Source: Gigaspora margarita
Taxonomy: Eukaryota > Glomeromycota > Glomeromycetes > Diversisporales > Gigasporaceae
NCBI GenBank assembly: GCA_009809945.1
Contig: WTPW01000489.1
Span: 316,223-380,222 of the forward strand
Length of the DNA stretch: 64,000 bases
Reading direction: 5' to 3'
A program made the position numbers and the translations under genes. Numbering within the stretch: the first letter of the stretch is position 1; each line of letters opens with the position of its first letter. Below the pieces are notes generated by a model. The model ran no database searches. It had not been told where the DNA came from and saw only the letters and a list, made by a program, of their open reading frames with translations. Shown here in pieces: positions 11,020 to 21,299 of this stretch.

Positions 11020-11974
11020 CTACTATTTCCACCATGGTATTTTGCTATTTCCACCATGGTTACACAGGATTTTCTATTTTTAGAATTCAAAATAATAAAC
11101 CTAATTCTAACTCTAACCTTACTAATACTAACCCTAACCCTAACCCTAAAAACTAATAAGTAAACCTTCTTTGGTCTCTAATTAAAAGTTGTAAAGCTCA
11201 TTTTTCTGATTCTAATGGTAGTTAAATCATCAAACTCAGCCTAGTGGATCCCAAGATACTTGGGATCAAAGAAAAGAACATAAGGATCAGCAAATTCACT
11301 GTTACACAAAGCATAGAAACTGCCATCAAATGAAAAATCATAATTTGCGCAGAATTTTATTATCACAATTAACTTTGAGGTCTTAAGTAAAGTTGTTCTT
11401 TGGCTCAAAAAAATGCTAGTTTCTTAAAACGTATTTTATTGGTTTCTTAGTAAAAATTTTCACTACAATAAAAAACGTCTCAAAACGTATATAAAAAAAA
11501 AATAAAGTTAGAAAAAAAAACTGTCATATGTAAAATCATGATTTGCACAGAATTTTATTATCACGATTGACTTTGGACTCTTAAGTAAACTTGTTCTTTG
11601 GCTAAAAAAAATGCTATTTTCTTAAGACGAGTTTTATTAGTTTCTTAGTAAAAATTTTCACTACGATAAAAAAAACTTTTCAAAACGTATGTAAAGAAAA
11701 TGAATAGTTTGTGTAACAGTGAATTTGCCGATCCTTATGTTCTCTTCTTTGATCCCAAGTATCTTGGGATCCACTGGGCCGATTTTGATGATTTAACTAC
11801 TGTTAGAATCAGAAAAATGAGCTCTACAACTTTTAACTAGGAACCAAAAAAGGTTTACTTATTAGTTTTAGAGTTAGAATTATAGTAAATTTATAATATA
11901 TTATATTAAATACTAAAAATAGAAATTCTTGTGTAACTATGGTGGAAATAGCAAAATACCATGGTGAAAATAGG
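11020..11974. mobile_element. Foldback element T (copy 1) with telomere-like repeats in its arms
   Basis: Arms of about 300 bp are inverted copies. Both ends carry two CTATTTCCACCATGG-type units, then GGTTACACA, TTTTCTATTTTTAG, a telomere-like block (three or more AACCCT at 11130-11151; degenerate TTAGAGTTAGAA in the right arm), AAAAGTTGTAAAGCTCATTT, and GGATCCCAAGATACTTGGGA. The middle is a tandem duplication (11325-11490 and 11520-11700) sharing TTGCGCAGAATTTTATTATC, TTAAGTAAAGTTGTTCTTTGG and CAAAACGTATGTAAAG. It inserted into the AT satellite. No coding capacity. Confidence 0.85.
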
Positions 11975-12018
11975 CATACCCTTATTATATACAATAATAT
12001 TATTATATATATAATATT

Positions 12019-12296
12019 AGGGTCCATATTATTTTACTGACAATTACTTTACCGACATAACATTTCACCGACAAATATTCACTGACAAGTTCATTTTAAT
12101 GACAGTTTGTTTCACTGAAGCTCATTTCACTGACAAGTTTTTTTTTAAAAAGCATACTAACTTTAACCCTAATTTTACCCTGATCCTAACGACAATGACC
12201 AGAATTAATTTGTCGGTAAAATGAACTTGTCGGCGAATAATTGCTAGTGAAATGTTATATCGGTGAAGTGATTGTTGGCGAAATAATTGCAACCCC
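12019..12296. mobile_element. MITE with GACAA/ACCGACA inverted arms
   Basis: Left half GGGTCC..TTTTACTGACAATTACTTTACCGACATAACATTTCACC mirrors the right half, ending GCAACCCC, over about 100 bp with scattered mismatches; the words CTGACAA and CACCGACA recur. It sits in the AT satellite, and AATATTA is present on both sides, although the satellite itself makes that weak evidence of a target duplication. Confidence 0.65.
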
Positions 12297-12506
12297 AATA
12301 TTATTATATACAATTATATTATTATATATTATATTATTTATTATATATAATAATATAATAATATATAAAATATATTTTATTATATATAATAATTAATTTA
12401 AATTATAATCTTGTTTAAAAAATAATTTATTAATTAAACTATATTAGTTTTACTTGTTTTATTTATATTATACAATTTTAATTTATTAACTTTATTTTTT
12501 TTATAT

Positions 12507-12656
12507 AGTCAAATCTCAATATAATCACCAGCTCAAGAAACAAGAATCTAATGATTATAAAAAGTTGTAACTATTTAAAGATCAAATTTTTTTATAAAGT
12601 TTATAATAGATTGTACTTAAAAATAGTATAATTAAAATTATAATAAGATTTGGTTG
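12507..12656. mobile_element. Possible small MITE
   Basis: Ends AGTCAAATCTCAATATAAT and AACCAAATCTTATTATAAT (reverse strand of the right end) are similar inverted repeats about 150 bp apart. No distinct target duplication was seen and the sequence is AT-rich, so this is tentative. Confidence 0.4.
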
Positions 12657-13011
12657 CATTTATTAAGATATATTATATATTTAAATAAATACTATAGCTT
12701 TATTTACAATATTATAATTATATAATATCTAATACTATATATTAAAAGCGTATCGTGTGCCAGGCACTCTTAAAAGTTACATTTTTGATGCATGTTACGT
12801 TTTAATCAAGTTATATCCTGTAAAAGCTATGATATTCATTTTATAGGCATTTAAAAATTTTAAATTAGAGTGGCTTAAACTACCTTTTGACATATAATTC
12901 TGTTTATGCCATGATTTGAGTATCAATATTGTCTGTCTGGCTTTTAATTATTTGTCCATGTATATGTAAATATTGTGATATTATAATTAAATCATATCGG
13001 TGGATCGCTGT
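12657..13011. other. No gene seen
   Basis: AT-rich sequence without recognisable open frame, terminal repeat or RNA structure. Confidence 0.5.
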
Positions 13012-13493
13012 AACATATCGGCTCGACCAATCATGATCGAGGATTATCAAAAAAATTTTACACAAAAATTTATTACGAAGCGAGTTTTTACAAAAATGGC
13101 CTTTTTAATCAGCTTTGTATTTATAATTAAGTACGTAGAAAATTATGAAATTAATTATTTAATTATAAGCCAAAAGTAGATTAAAAAGGCCATTTTTTTG
13201 AAAATTCACTTCTGAATTTACCCTTGATAGTTACCAACCCATCTTTCAATGCCCAACCCATCCTAAAACACCTGTGTATTTCAACAAACGGTAAAAGTAC
13301 TTCTTTCTATAGCTTAGCATAGCTCTTTTATTGGATTTTATTGGTTTTTTAAATTGTCTAGACGTCAAAAAGGCTCTTTTGTTAGTTGCAACAAGTACTT
13401 TGTTTGTTAGTTTTTTTAACGTTACTTAGGAGCAAATTTTTGTGTAACAGTTTATCAAAAAAAGATCCAATTATGCCAATTCGCTGATATGTC
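13012..13493 (-). mobile_element. MITE-like element with internal hairpin
   Basis: Weak terminal inverted similarity (ACATATCGGC at the left, complement of GCTGATATGT at the right). An internal hairpin spans about 13094-13193 (AAAATGGCCTTTTTAATC against GATTAAAAAGGCCATTTT). Next to the ends are GACCAATCATGATC and TGTGTAACAG, the two boxes shared by the telomere-motif MITE superfamily, here in reverse orientation, but no TTAGGG block is visible. Confidence 0.5.
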
Positions 13494-14059
13494 GTTATGT
13501 TTATCAGATTAAAAATTTTTTTTTTACTAGTACGATCATATTAAATGTGGAAGGATGGTTCCATTCAACTTTTTGGTGAGCTATATTTTTCCTGTTAAGA
13601 AATTATTATAGTTATCATTATCTCTTTTTTTCATGGTGGGAAGCTATGTAATTTTATGCAGTTTAATAATCTATGTTTTAGTATTAGATGCCCTTTAGTG
13701 TATTTTGTGGTTATCACATGTACTATATAAATTTTTTTTAATTCTTGACATTACCAGGATGATCATGTTTTGTGTTATGGAAGGCAGTAAGGATAGTTTC
13801 CCTTTATTGATATCACTGCTTATTCTGATTTTTTAAAAATCCTATTTTAATTGGAGTAATGTTTTTCATTTGTACATTTTTGGAAAAATAGTTGTCATTT
13901 AAAGTAAGGAGATTTCAAATATTGATCTTTATGCAGTATTTTTGTAATTTGTGACTATTGTAACATTTTCAAACATTCATTGTTAACTCTGTAATTTTAT
14001 TATTTTTTTTTACATGCCACACATGATCATACTGATCTTGCATGGCATCAAATATCGCA
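13494..14059. other. No gene seen; transition to satellite
   Basis: AT-rich sequence with no usable open frame. Towards 14000 words typical of the following satellite begin to appear. Confidence 0.5.
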
Positions 14060-17000
14060 CAGCTATTGTGTTTATAATAAATGTTTAACTACATATTGTG
14101 GTTATTGGAATAGCAAGTAAGTTCTAAAACAAAATTTTTATAGTAACATAATAGAAATTACAATAATTCCAACTTACCTTAACAAATAAGTTTTGTAATA
14201 TAATATTTACCACATACTGTGTTCATTGGAAAAGCAAGCACTGGAGTAAGCTCTGCAACAGAATTTCTTACAGTAACTTACAATAGAAATCATGTTAATT
14301 TTAATGCAAATAATAGTCACAACCAAATGCTATAGTCACCAGAATAGCAAGTTCTGCAACAGAATTTTTATGGTACCTTATGATAGAAACATGATAATTC
14401 CAATACAAACTAATTTACATACTGTGTTATTAGAATAGCAAGTAAGTTTTGTAACAATTTTAAGTAACTCTTAATAGAAATTACAAAAACTCAATTACAA
14501 ACTAACTCAATTCTAACTACATAGAAATCATGATAATTCCAATACAACTAACTTAACCTTAATTATACTATAGTTACTAGAATAGCAAGCTCTGCAACAG
14601 AAGTTTTTATAGTAAGTCAAGGTAGAAATCACAATAATTCCTATGCAAACCAATTNGATCTTAANTACATATTGTAATCACCAAAATANCAAGATGTTAA
14701 TTTCAATGCAAATTAACTTNATNTTAATTGTAATATACCACTCAAGCTTAATTATATACTATGTATTACCAAAATTTTTTCCAATGACTCATAATAGAAG
14801 TTATTATAAATTTAATGCAAACTAACTCAATTTTAACCAAATATTGTAGTTACTGGTTAGAAAGTCCTATAACAGAATTTTACAGTAATATAGAAATCAA
14901 AATAATTCCAATGCAAACTAAATCAATCTTAACCACAAACTATAGTCACTGGAGTAGTAAGGTTTGTAATAAAATTTTTTATAGTTACTTATAATAGAAA
15001 TTATAAAAATTCCAATACAAACTAACTCAACCTTAACTATAGAAGCATGATAATTCTATTGCAAACTAACTTAATCACATACTGCAGTTACTAGAATGGT
15101 AACAGAATTTTTTACCATAATAAAATCAGGATAATTCTAATACAAATTAACTCAATCTTAACTATACTGTGCCACTGGAATAATGAGTAAAGTTCTGTAN
15201 CAATTTTTTATAATAACTCTCAATAGAATCACAATAATTTTAATATAAACTAACTCAGTTTAAACTACATAGAAAACACAATAATTCCAATGCAAGTTAA
15301 CTCAAGTCATGCAACAGAATTTTTTACTGTAACTTAGTAGAAATTATGATAATTCCAATACAAACTATGTGTTAATGGAATATCAATTTTATAACAATTT
15401 TTCAATAACCCATGATAATATTATGAAAATTTCAATAAAACTAAACTTAAACTACATACTATGGTTATTGGAATAGCAAGTAAGTTCTATAACAAAACTT
15501 TACACCAGTATTATATAATAAAATCACAAAAATTCCAATGCAAACTATCTCAACCTTAACTACAACTTGGTTACCAGAATGGAAGATACTGCTAAGTTTT
15601 GTAACAGAATTTTTTTATAGTAACTTACTACAGAAATTACAATAATTCTAATTCAAGCTAATTCAACCTTAACTATAATAATTTAATGCAAATTAAACTG
15701 CATACTGTAACTACAAAAATACCACAAGAATAGTGAGTTCTATAATAGTTTTTTTTTACAGTAATTCATAGTAGAAGTAATAACAAAGTAACTTTATTTT
15801 AACTGCATATTCCTATGATAGTAAATTCTGTAATATAATTTTTTTTATAGTAACTTATGATAACAATTATAATAATTCAATATAAATTAACTCAACCTTA
15901 TCACTATACTGCATTGGTGAGTAAGTTATATAATAATAATTCAAATACAAACTAACTCAGCTACAAATGTATCACTAGAATTTCAAGTAAGTTTTATAAT
16001 AAAATATTATATGATAACAATATATTTTTGATAATTCTAATGCAAACTAACTCAAATTTAACCACATAATGTTGTTATCAAGTAATTTCTATAACAATAT
16101 TTTTGTAGTAACTTATAATAAAATCACAATAATTCCAATGTGAACTAACCTTCTTAGCTGCATACTATGGCCATAGTAAATAAGTCTTTAACAGAATTTT
16201 TTATAGTAACTCTCAGCAAAAATTATGATAATTTTAATACAAACTACATCAATTTTAACTATATAAAAATTACAATAATTCCAATNCAAATNAATTNANC
16301 CTTAATTACATACTATNGTTAANAGAACTTTACAATACTTTTAATGAAAAGCAACTCAACCTTAACTGCATACTATGATCATTGGAATAGTAAGTAAATT
16401 CTGCAATAATTTTTTTAAAAGTAGTTCAACAATTGCAATTAAAGTAGTTCTAATACAAACTAACTCAATCTAAACTAATATAAATCATAATAATTTAAAT
16501 ACAAACTGACTCAACTTTAACTGCATATTGTAGTTACCATAATAGCGATTCTGTAGATAAATTTTTTAACTTATAGTAGAAATTACAATAATTTTAATGC
16601 AAACTTATTCAACCTAATCATATATTGTGGTCATGGAATGCCAGTAAGTTTGTAACAAAATTTTATAGTAACTTAATAATAATTTCAATGCAAACTAACT
16701 CAACCACTATATAATGCATTAGTATAAATTTTTTTTATAGTTGCTCATGATAAAAATTACAATAATTCTATTACAAACCAACTCAACTCTATATCACTGG
16801 AATAATAAGTAAGTTTTGTAACAAAACATTTTATAATAACTCATAGTAGAAACCATAATCATTCTGATGCAAACTAAACCAACTTTAATCACATATTGTA
16901 GTCACCAGAATAGTGAGTTCTATAATAAAATGTTTTAAGTAACTCATGATATAAATTATGATAATTTTAATACAAACTTAACTACTATGTGTATTGTGTT

Positions 17001-17110
17001 GTTAGGGTAAGTTCTTTTAATGAATTTTTATAATAAATCTTAATATAAATCATAATGATTCCAATTCAAACTAACTCAATCTTTATCAGATACTACGTGT
17101 ATATCAATTG
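14060..17110. repeat. Degenerate ~100-bp satellite array (about 3 kb)
   Basis: About 30 head-to-tail units of roughly 100 bp, some truncated to about 50. The recurring order of words is GGAATAGCAAGTAAGTTCTG, TAACAGAATTTTTTATAGTA, ACTTATAATAGAAATCA, ATAATTCCAATGCAAACTA, ACTCAACCTTAACTACATAC, TGTGGTTACTGG. Units are strongly diverged, so the array is old. Fragments of the same satellite lie at 23830-24045, 24355-24525 and 26290-26790. Scattered N bases (14656-14720, 15200, 16285-16323) fall here. Confidence 0.85.
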
Positions 17111-17119
17111 TTTGGTAAC

Positions 17120-17526
17120 TTACTAATATATTAAAAACTATTAAATAAGATAAGTAGCGCATAAGCGCCACCTGTCATGCTAGTAATAATAATTATTATA
17201 TAATAAAAATTTATTACTTTGTAATAATAATTGTCATGGATGATAGTGAAATTGGATGATAGTGAAATTTGGGGGTCTTAATTTGAAAATATAAGCCTGA
17301 CTAAAATTCACCTATACTCTTTATTAATAACCCTAATCCTAAATCCTAACTTATCCATAAAAAAAAGCAAACAAAAAAGGCCTAAAAAATTTTAAAAATT
17401 GTACATACAATATATCCAAATTTCACCATTATCTGATTTTATATTTATCTGTGACAATAATTATTACTTGTAACAATAATTATTACTTGTAATAATAATT
17501 ATTACTTATTAAAATATTATTACATA
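17120..17526. repeat. AT microsatellite AATAATTATTACTTGT and flanks
   Basis: TAATAATTATTACTTGTAA units at 17185-17240 and 17455-17525. The intervening part includes a few CCTAA words. No gene. Confidence 0.55.
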
Positions 17527-17604
17527 AGGGTGTGGCAACTTAGAGAAGTTGGTAAGTTGTTACCTCCAAGTAGCAGGTCTAGGGTTCAAATCCTACTGGC
17601 AACG
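17527..17604 (+). repeat. tRNA-like head of a SINE or retroelement
   Basis: A tRNA-sized stretch with an excellent B box (GGGTTCAAATCC at about 17581-17592), an A-box-like TTAGAGAAGTTGG, and acceptor-stem halves GTGTGGC and GCAACGC that pair at six of seven positions. The T arm pairs only when shifted by one base and no clean anticodon arm forms. I read it as a tRNA-derived repeat or tRNA pseudogene, not a functional tRNA. Confidence 0.5.
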
Positions 17605-17693
17605 CTTTAAAAAATAGATCTGTGTTCTAGTAACTGTTTCTGTTGATTGTTTGGTTACACTACCTGTAGCTCTTGGTACACATTCTCAAATAG

Positions 17694-17935
17694 GAGCCTT
17701 CGAGCACACAAAAATTCAAGAAACCAGAAAAATGGAAACCAATTTGGCAAGTCTCAAATAAGGAGATAGCAAAGATCTTTGATAGTACTACCAAAGCTGG
17801 AATATCAGAAACCAGAGCAGTAAATCAGATAGTAAAACTCTTGAGGAGAGGTCTACCAACCTGGCCACTAGAGTCACACCAGAGGAAAAGGACCTACATT
17901 CTAGCAGTAGATACCAAAGGAAGAAAGCAATATTG
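17694..17935 (+). pseudogene. 80-codon open frame, unidentified element protein
   Basis: An uninterrupted frame without ATG, bounded by TAG (17691) and TGA (17936). It reads KKPEKWKPIWQVSNKEIAKI, FDSTTKAGISETRAVNQIVK, LLRRGLPTWPLESHQRKRT, YILAVDTKGRKQY. Balanced residue use with several Trp and Arg is unlike the Leu/Phe/Lys-biased noise frames nearby, so it looks like real former protein. The frame resumes after the stop for a few codons (ANWFGSL). The family was not recognised. It lies 90 bp downstream of the tRNA-like head and upstream of a segment shared in inverted orientation with 20565-20650. Confidence 0.45.
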
Positions 17936-18070
17936 ACCCTTCTAGGCTAACTGGTTTGGAAGTTTGTAGATCTGAAGAGTACCAGGATGTAGGTAAAATT
18001 TTCTGGATCACATGCACAATCAATCTCCAATCCAGGTCAGATCCCGTGATTATCCTGTTACACAGATCAA
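17936..18070 (+). repeat. Segment shared (inverted) with 20565-20650
   Basis: CAGGATGTAGGTAAAATTTT followed by CTGGATCAC here (about 17983-18012) is the reverse complement, with one or two changes, of sequence at about 20593-20620. The same retroelement therefore contributed fragments in opposite orientations. Confidence 0.5.
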
Positions 18071-18460
18071 CAAATAAGTACACTTTTTTTTTTAATTTAC
18101 AGCCTTTTTTTTTATTTCTTATAACGTCGCCATTCGTCGTTGGTGTTGTCATTATTGGTACCTCTTATCGTCATGCGTTGTTGGTTTGGCATTGCAATTG
18201 TAGTCATAGGTAAGGCGTGGATGTCATTGGTAAGGCGTCGCTTTTGCTAGTGCAATATTATCGTTTGGAATACTTTTTTTTCTTTTATTGTCATTTCGTC
18301 GCATCTTTAACTTTCTTCTACTGTCGTTTATTTGTAGTGTTTTCATTGTTGGTATCATTATCTTGTTACGTCATCTTCATTTCACTAGTTGTTGTAACTG
18401 GCAGTCATCTATGGGCTTGTAATTGATGTTGTATTGGGTCAAAATTAGGAAGTACATGTT
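18071..18460. repeat. Pyrimidine-rich GTCGTTGGTGTTGTC repeat
   Basis: T-rich DNA with repeated GTCATTGGTAAGGCGT units (about 18199-18235) and words such as TCGTTGGTGTTGTC and CATTGTTGGTATC, resembling dispersed repeat F (34620-35720). Open frames through it are compositional. Confidence 0.5.
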
Positions 18461-18916
18461 AGATAGTAAAATTAGATAGAGTTATATAGTATTAGAGTAG
18501 AGGTTAGAGCGAATAGTGTTAAGGTTAGTATTAGTGCGTGTTTTCGATAAAATAATGTAAATAAAGATATTTGTAAAATAAAAAATATATATATACAAAC
18601 CATCTTGTGCTCTCTTCTTCTGAATCGAGTTGTAATTGAATTTCTTGGATAAAGTTGGTTCTAAAATAAAAAAATAATTTAAAATCGACTAAATAATAAA
18701 ATAATTTAAAATAAGTAAAATAATTTAAAAATAAATAAAATAATTTCAAATAAAATAATAATTTAAGATTAAATTAAAATGAATGATTAAAGAAAAAAAA
18801 TAAATCATTAAATTAAACTGAATTTAAAAAAAAATAATTTTTAATATTATTAAAAAAAAGAAAAAAATTAATTTAAAAAGTAAAATTAAAAATGAATTAA
18901 AAAAAAGTTTATGTAA
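18461..18916. other. No gene; AATAAAATAATTTAAA low complexity
   Basis: AT-rich with degenerate AAATAAAATAATTTAAAAT repetition from about 18660. Nothing coding recognised. Confidence 0.6.
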
Positions 18917-19248
18917 TTTGGCGCATGTGCATTGTAACGCACTTATCTGATCAACCAATCAGATTGTAAGATCAGGTGTAACGTGAATTGAAATAAAATA
19001 GCGATGTTTCTAAAAAATCGCTTGTAGCTCAAAATTTTTCTTATGAAACTACCTTTCACATTCTAACAAAAAAAATTCCTCACAAAATTTTGGGTTAGAA
19101 CCTTTTGCTAAAATGATCTATCCTAACCCTAATCTAACCTTAATGAAACCCTACCCTCACCCTAACCCTAAACTAACGAATTAATTATTGTTTTGATCTC
19201 ACATTACACCAGAACTTATGAGGTGCATCACAACGCATATGCGCCAAA
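18917..19248 (-). mobile_element. MITE, telomere-motif superfamily, member 2
   Basis: Terminal inverted repeats start TTTGGCGCATGTGCATTGTA and match in 22 of 26 positions. Read on the minus strand the interior has a telomere-like block (GTTAGGGTGAGGGTAGGGTT, about 19125-19165), GAGGAATTTTTTTTGTTAGA, GGTAGTTTCATAAG, then GTTACACCTGATCTTACAAT and CTGATTGGTTGATCAG near the end. The order is that of 7546-7868, but the terminal repeats are unrelated. Confidence 0.8.
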
Positions 19249-19254
19249 ATATAA

Positions 19255-19790
19255 AATTCTAAAAAAAAATAAAAAAATAAATAAATAAAAAAAGATCTAA
19301 ATTAAAAATTAAAACGAATAAAAAACAAATTAAAAAAATTAAAAGAATAAAAAACAAATAAAAAAAATAATAAAATTAGAAAGAAAAAAAAATTAAATGA
19401 ATTAAAATTTTTTTATATTTTTTTTAATTCATTTTAATTTATTTTTTCTTTTTTTTTTATATTTTTTTTAATTTGTTTTTTAAATTATTTTTTTTATTTT
19501 TTTTTTTTTTTTTATAATTCGATTATTTTTTTTATTTTTAATTTGTTTATTTTATTTATTTTTAAATTATTTTTTTATTATCTGTTATTAGTATACGACG
19601 TACTAGAGTAGCAAAGTAATTAAAAAAAAGCCCTCTTTACAATCGAATAAAAAACAATTCAGAAGCTTTTTTTTTTGGCAGTAAGTTTTATTTTCTATTT
19701 ATTTTTTTTTATTTTAAATTATTTATTTAATTTTAAATTATTTATTTATTTAAATTACTTTCCTTATATTTCATAATCATTTACAAAAAC
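19255..19790. repeat. A-rich/T-rich low complexity
   Basis: Long A-rich then T-rich tracts (19255-19400 against 19405-19560) that could form a loose foldback. Nothing coding. Confidence 0.7.
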
Positions 19791-19799
19791 CTTTCTAAT

Positions 19800-20545
19800 C
19801 TAATACTATACTAATCCAAACTCTAACTCTAATCCTAACCCTAACTCTAAACCACACAAGTACCTGCACTATCTGACTAACGAACAAAAATTCCAACAAC
19901 ACCATCTGCGACTCTAATAGCGCATGCCCCAATTTCAAAAATAACGCCGTCTCGAACAAACAGTAACTCCAACAGTGCATGCTCCAATTCCAATAACCCA
20001 TTTCGAACAAATGGTGACTCTAACAGCACACGCCTCACAACTTCTAGAAAAGTTAAAATGGCTAAAAAAAAGGAAACAAGCATTACTAACACGTTAACGC
20101 ATTTATAACTAATAAAAAAAAAAATTTATACTTTCCCTAGCTTCAAAATCAGAACTACAGAACTAAAGGCGATTACACGGCAAAAATAAATCCACTACTG
20201 ACACACGAAATAGAAAACAACAAATGAAAGTTCTAATAATGATATCTATAACAACAATATACGGCACCAATGGTGACTCTAACGGTGACTCCAACGGGTC
20301 TCTAATAGCATCTTTAGCAACTACTCCAATGGTGATTCTGAAAACTATGAAGGAAAGAAAAAAGAGTTAAATAAAAAAAATAAAATAAAATAACGGACGA
20401 AAGTATAATGGCATCTCTAGCAACTACTTCAAATAGTGATTCCGAAAACTATAAAGAAAAGAACAAGAAGAAAAAGAGTTCAATATAAAAAAAAAAAACA
20501 ACAGATGATCAAAAAATAGATGATCAAAAAAAAAGCTTATTTGTA
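19800..20545. repeat. Degenerate tandem repeats (about 60 and 120 bp)
   Basis: Two or three units of about 65 bp at 19905-20035 (GCGCATGCCCCAATTTC, CGAACAAA.GGTGACTCTAACAG). Further on, units with AATGGTGATTCTGAAAACTAT and ATGGCATCTCTAGCAACTAC repeat at 20300-20350 and 20400-20455. Words such as AACTCTAATCCTAACCCTAA at 19815-19850 are telomere-like. Open frames on the minus strand are shadows of the repeat. Confidence 0.55.
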
Positions 20546-20559
20546 ATATGAAATTGATC

Positions 20560-21160
20560 ACCCGGGAGTAGGTTGGAGAGTCGGAGTTCACGTGATCCAG
20601 AAAATTTTATCTACATCCTGTATCTATCGTGGATCTGGTGTAAGAACTAGTAGAATGGTTAGGTGAGTACTGGGATCAGAGCAAACCTTGCAAGAGCAGA
20701 AGTAGATAATAATTGTAGTTTAACTAATTCCTGGACTGCAAGTGGTCTGTCTTAGCAGATGTGTAAGTTATCAAAGCGTAGGTAATACCTGTGTAGAACA
20801 GAAACTGCTCTACCATGTATTCTGCAAACATAATATAGTCCTAAGGGATTCATAAGCATCTGGGACTAACCTTGACTGACTAATATAATGGAGGATTGTA
20901 CTAGTAATACAAGTAGGATTAGCAGGTAAAGCAACGACCAGAGGGTTTAAATAGATAACCCTCTAGTTGGGTTGCAGGTATAGCAACTAGTGTAGAACCT
21001 TTGGGTAGACTACTTAAATTAGACAACCAAAAGTTGTATGTGTGGCTAGTTGTATCCTCATCAATGTAACAAATATCATGTGCCCAAAGAGGCTCCTTTG
21101 ATCCATTTGCTTAATTAAAAATCCTTTTCCAGAGTTGAAGCTTTGATATAAAAAAAAAAT
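20560..21160 (+). mobile_element. Retroelement 3' segment ending in poly(A)
   Basis: A block of normal base composition in an AT-rich setting. It contains the segment shared with 17980-18012 (inverted) and ends in an A run at 21151-21160 followed by AT satellite. No long open frame survives on either strand. A poly(A) end preceded by a discrete unit indicates a non-LTR retroelement or SINE; the family was not identified. Confidence 0.5.
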
Positions 21161-21260
21161 ATTATTACATGTAATAATATTTGTTATATGTAATAATATT
21201 TGTTACATGTAATAATATTTATTATATAAAATAAATATAATTACAATTACTACTTTTTGT
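21161..21260. repeat. ATTACATGTAATAATATTTGTT satellite
   Basis: Three to four 22-bp units built on ACATGTAATAATATTT, like the AT satellite at 10827. Confidence 0.7.
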
Positions 21261-21299
21261 AATAAATAATTATTATATTATTACATCTTGAGTTTGAAT

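Noticed and set aside
11130-11151. Possible chromosome end (AACCCT repeats)
   Set aside because: Only three to four units, inside a mobile element present twice; interstitial, not terminal.
14060-17110. CRISPR-like array
   Set aside because: Units are head-to-tail, diverged and lack unique spacers; the sequence is eukaryotic satellite.
17527-17604. Functional tRNA gene
   Set aside because: No clean anticodon arm, mismatched acceptor and shifted T stem; better read as a tRNA-derived repeat.
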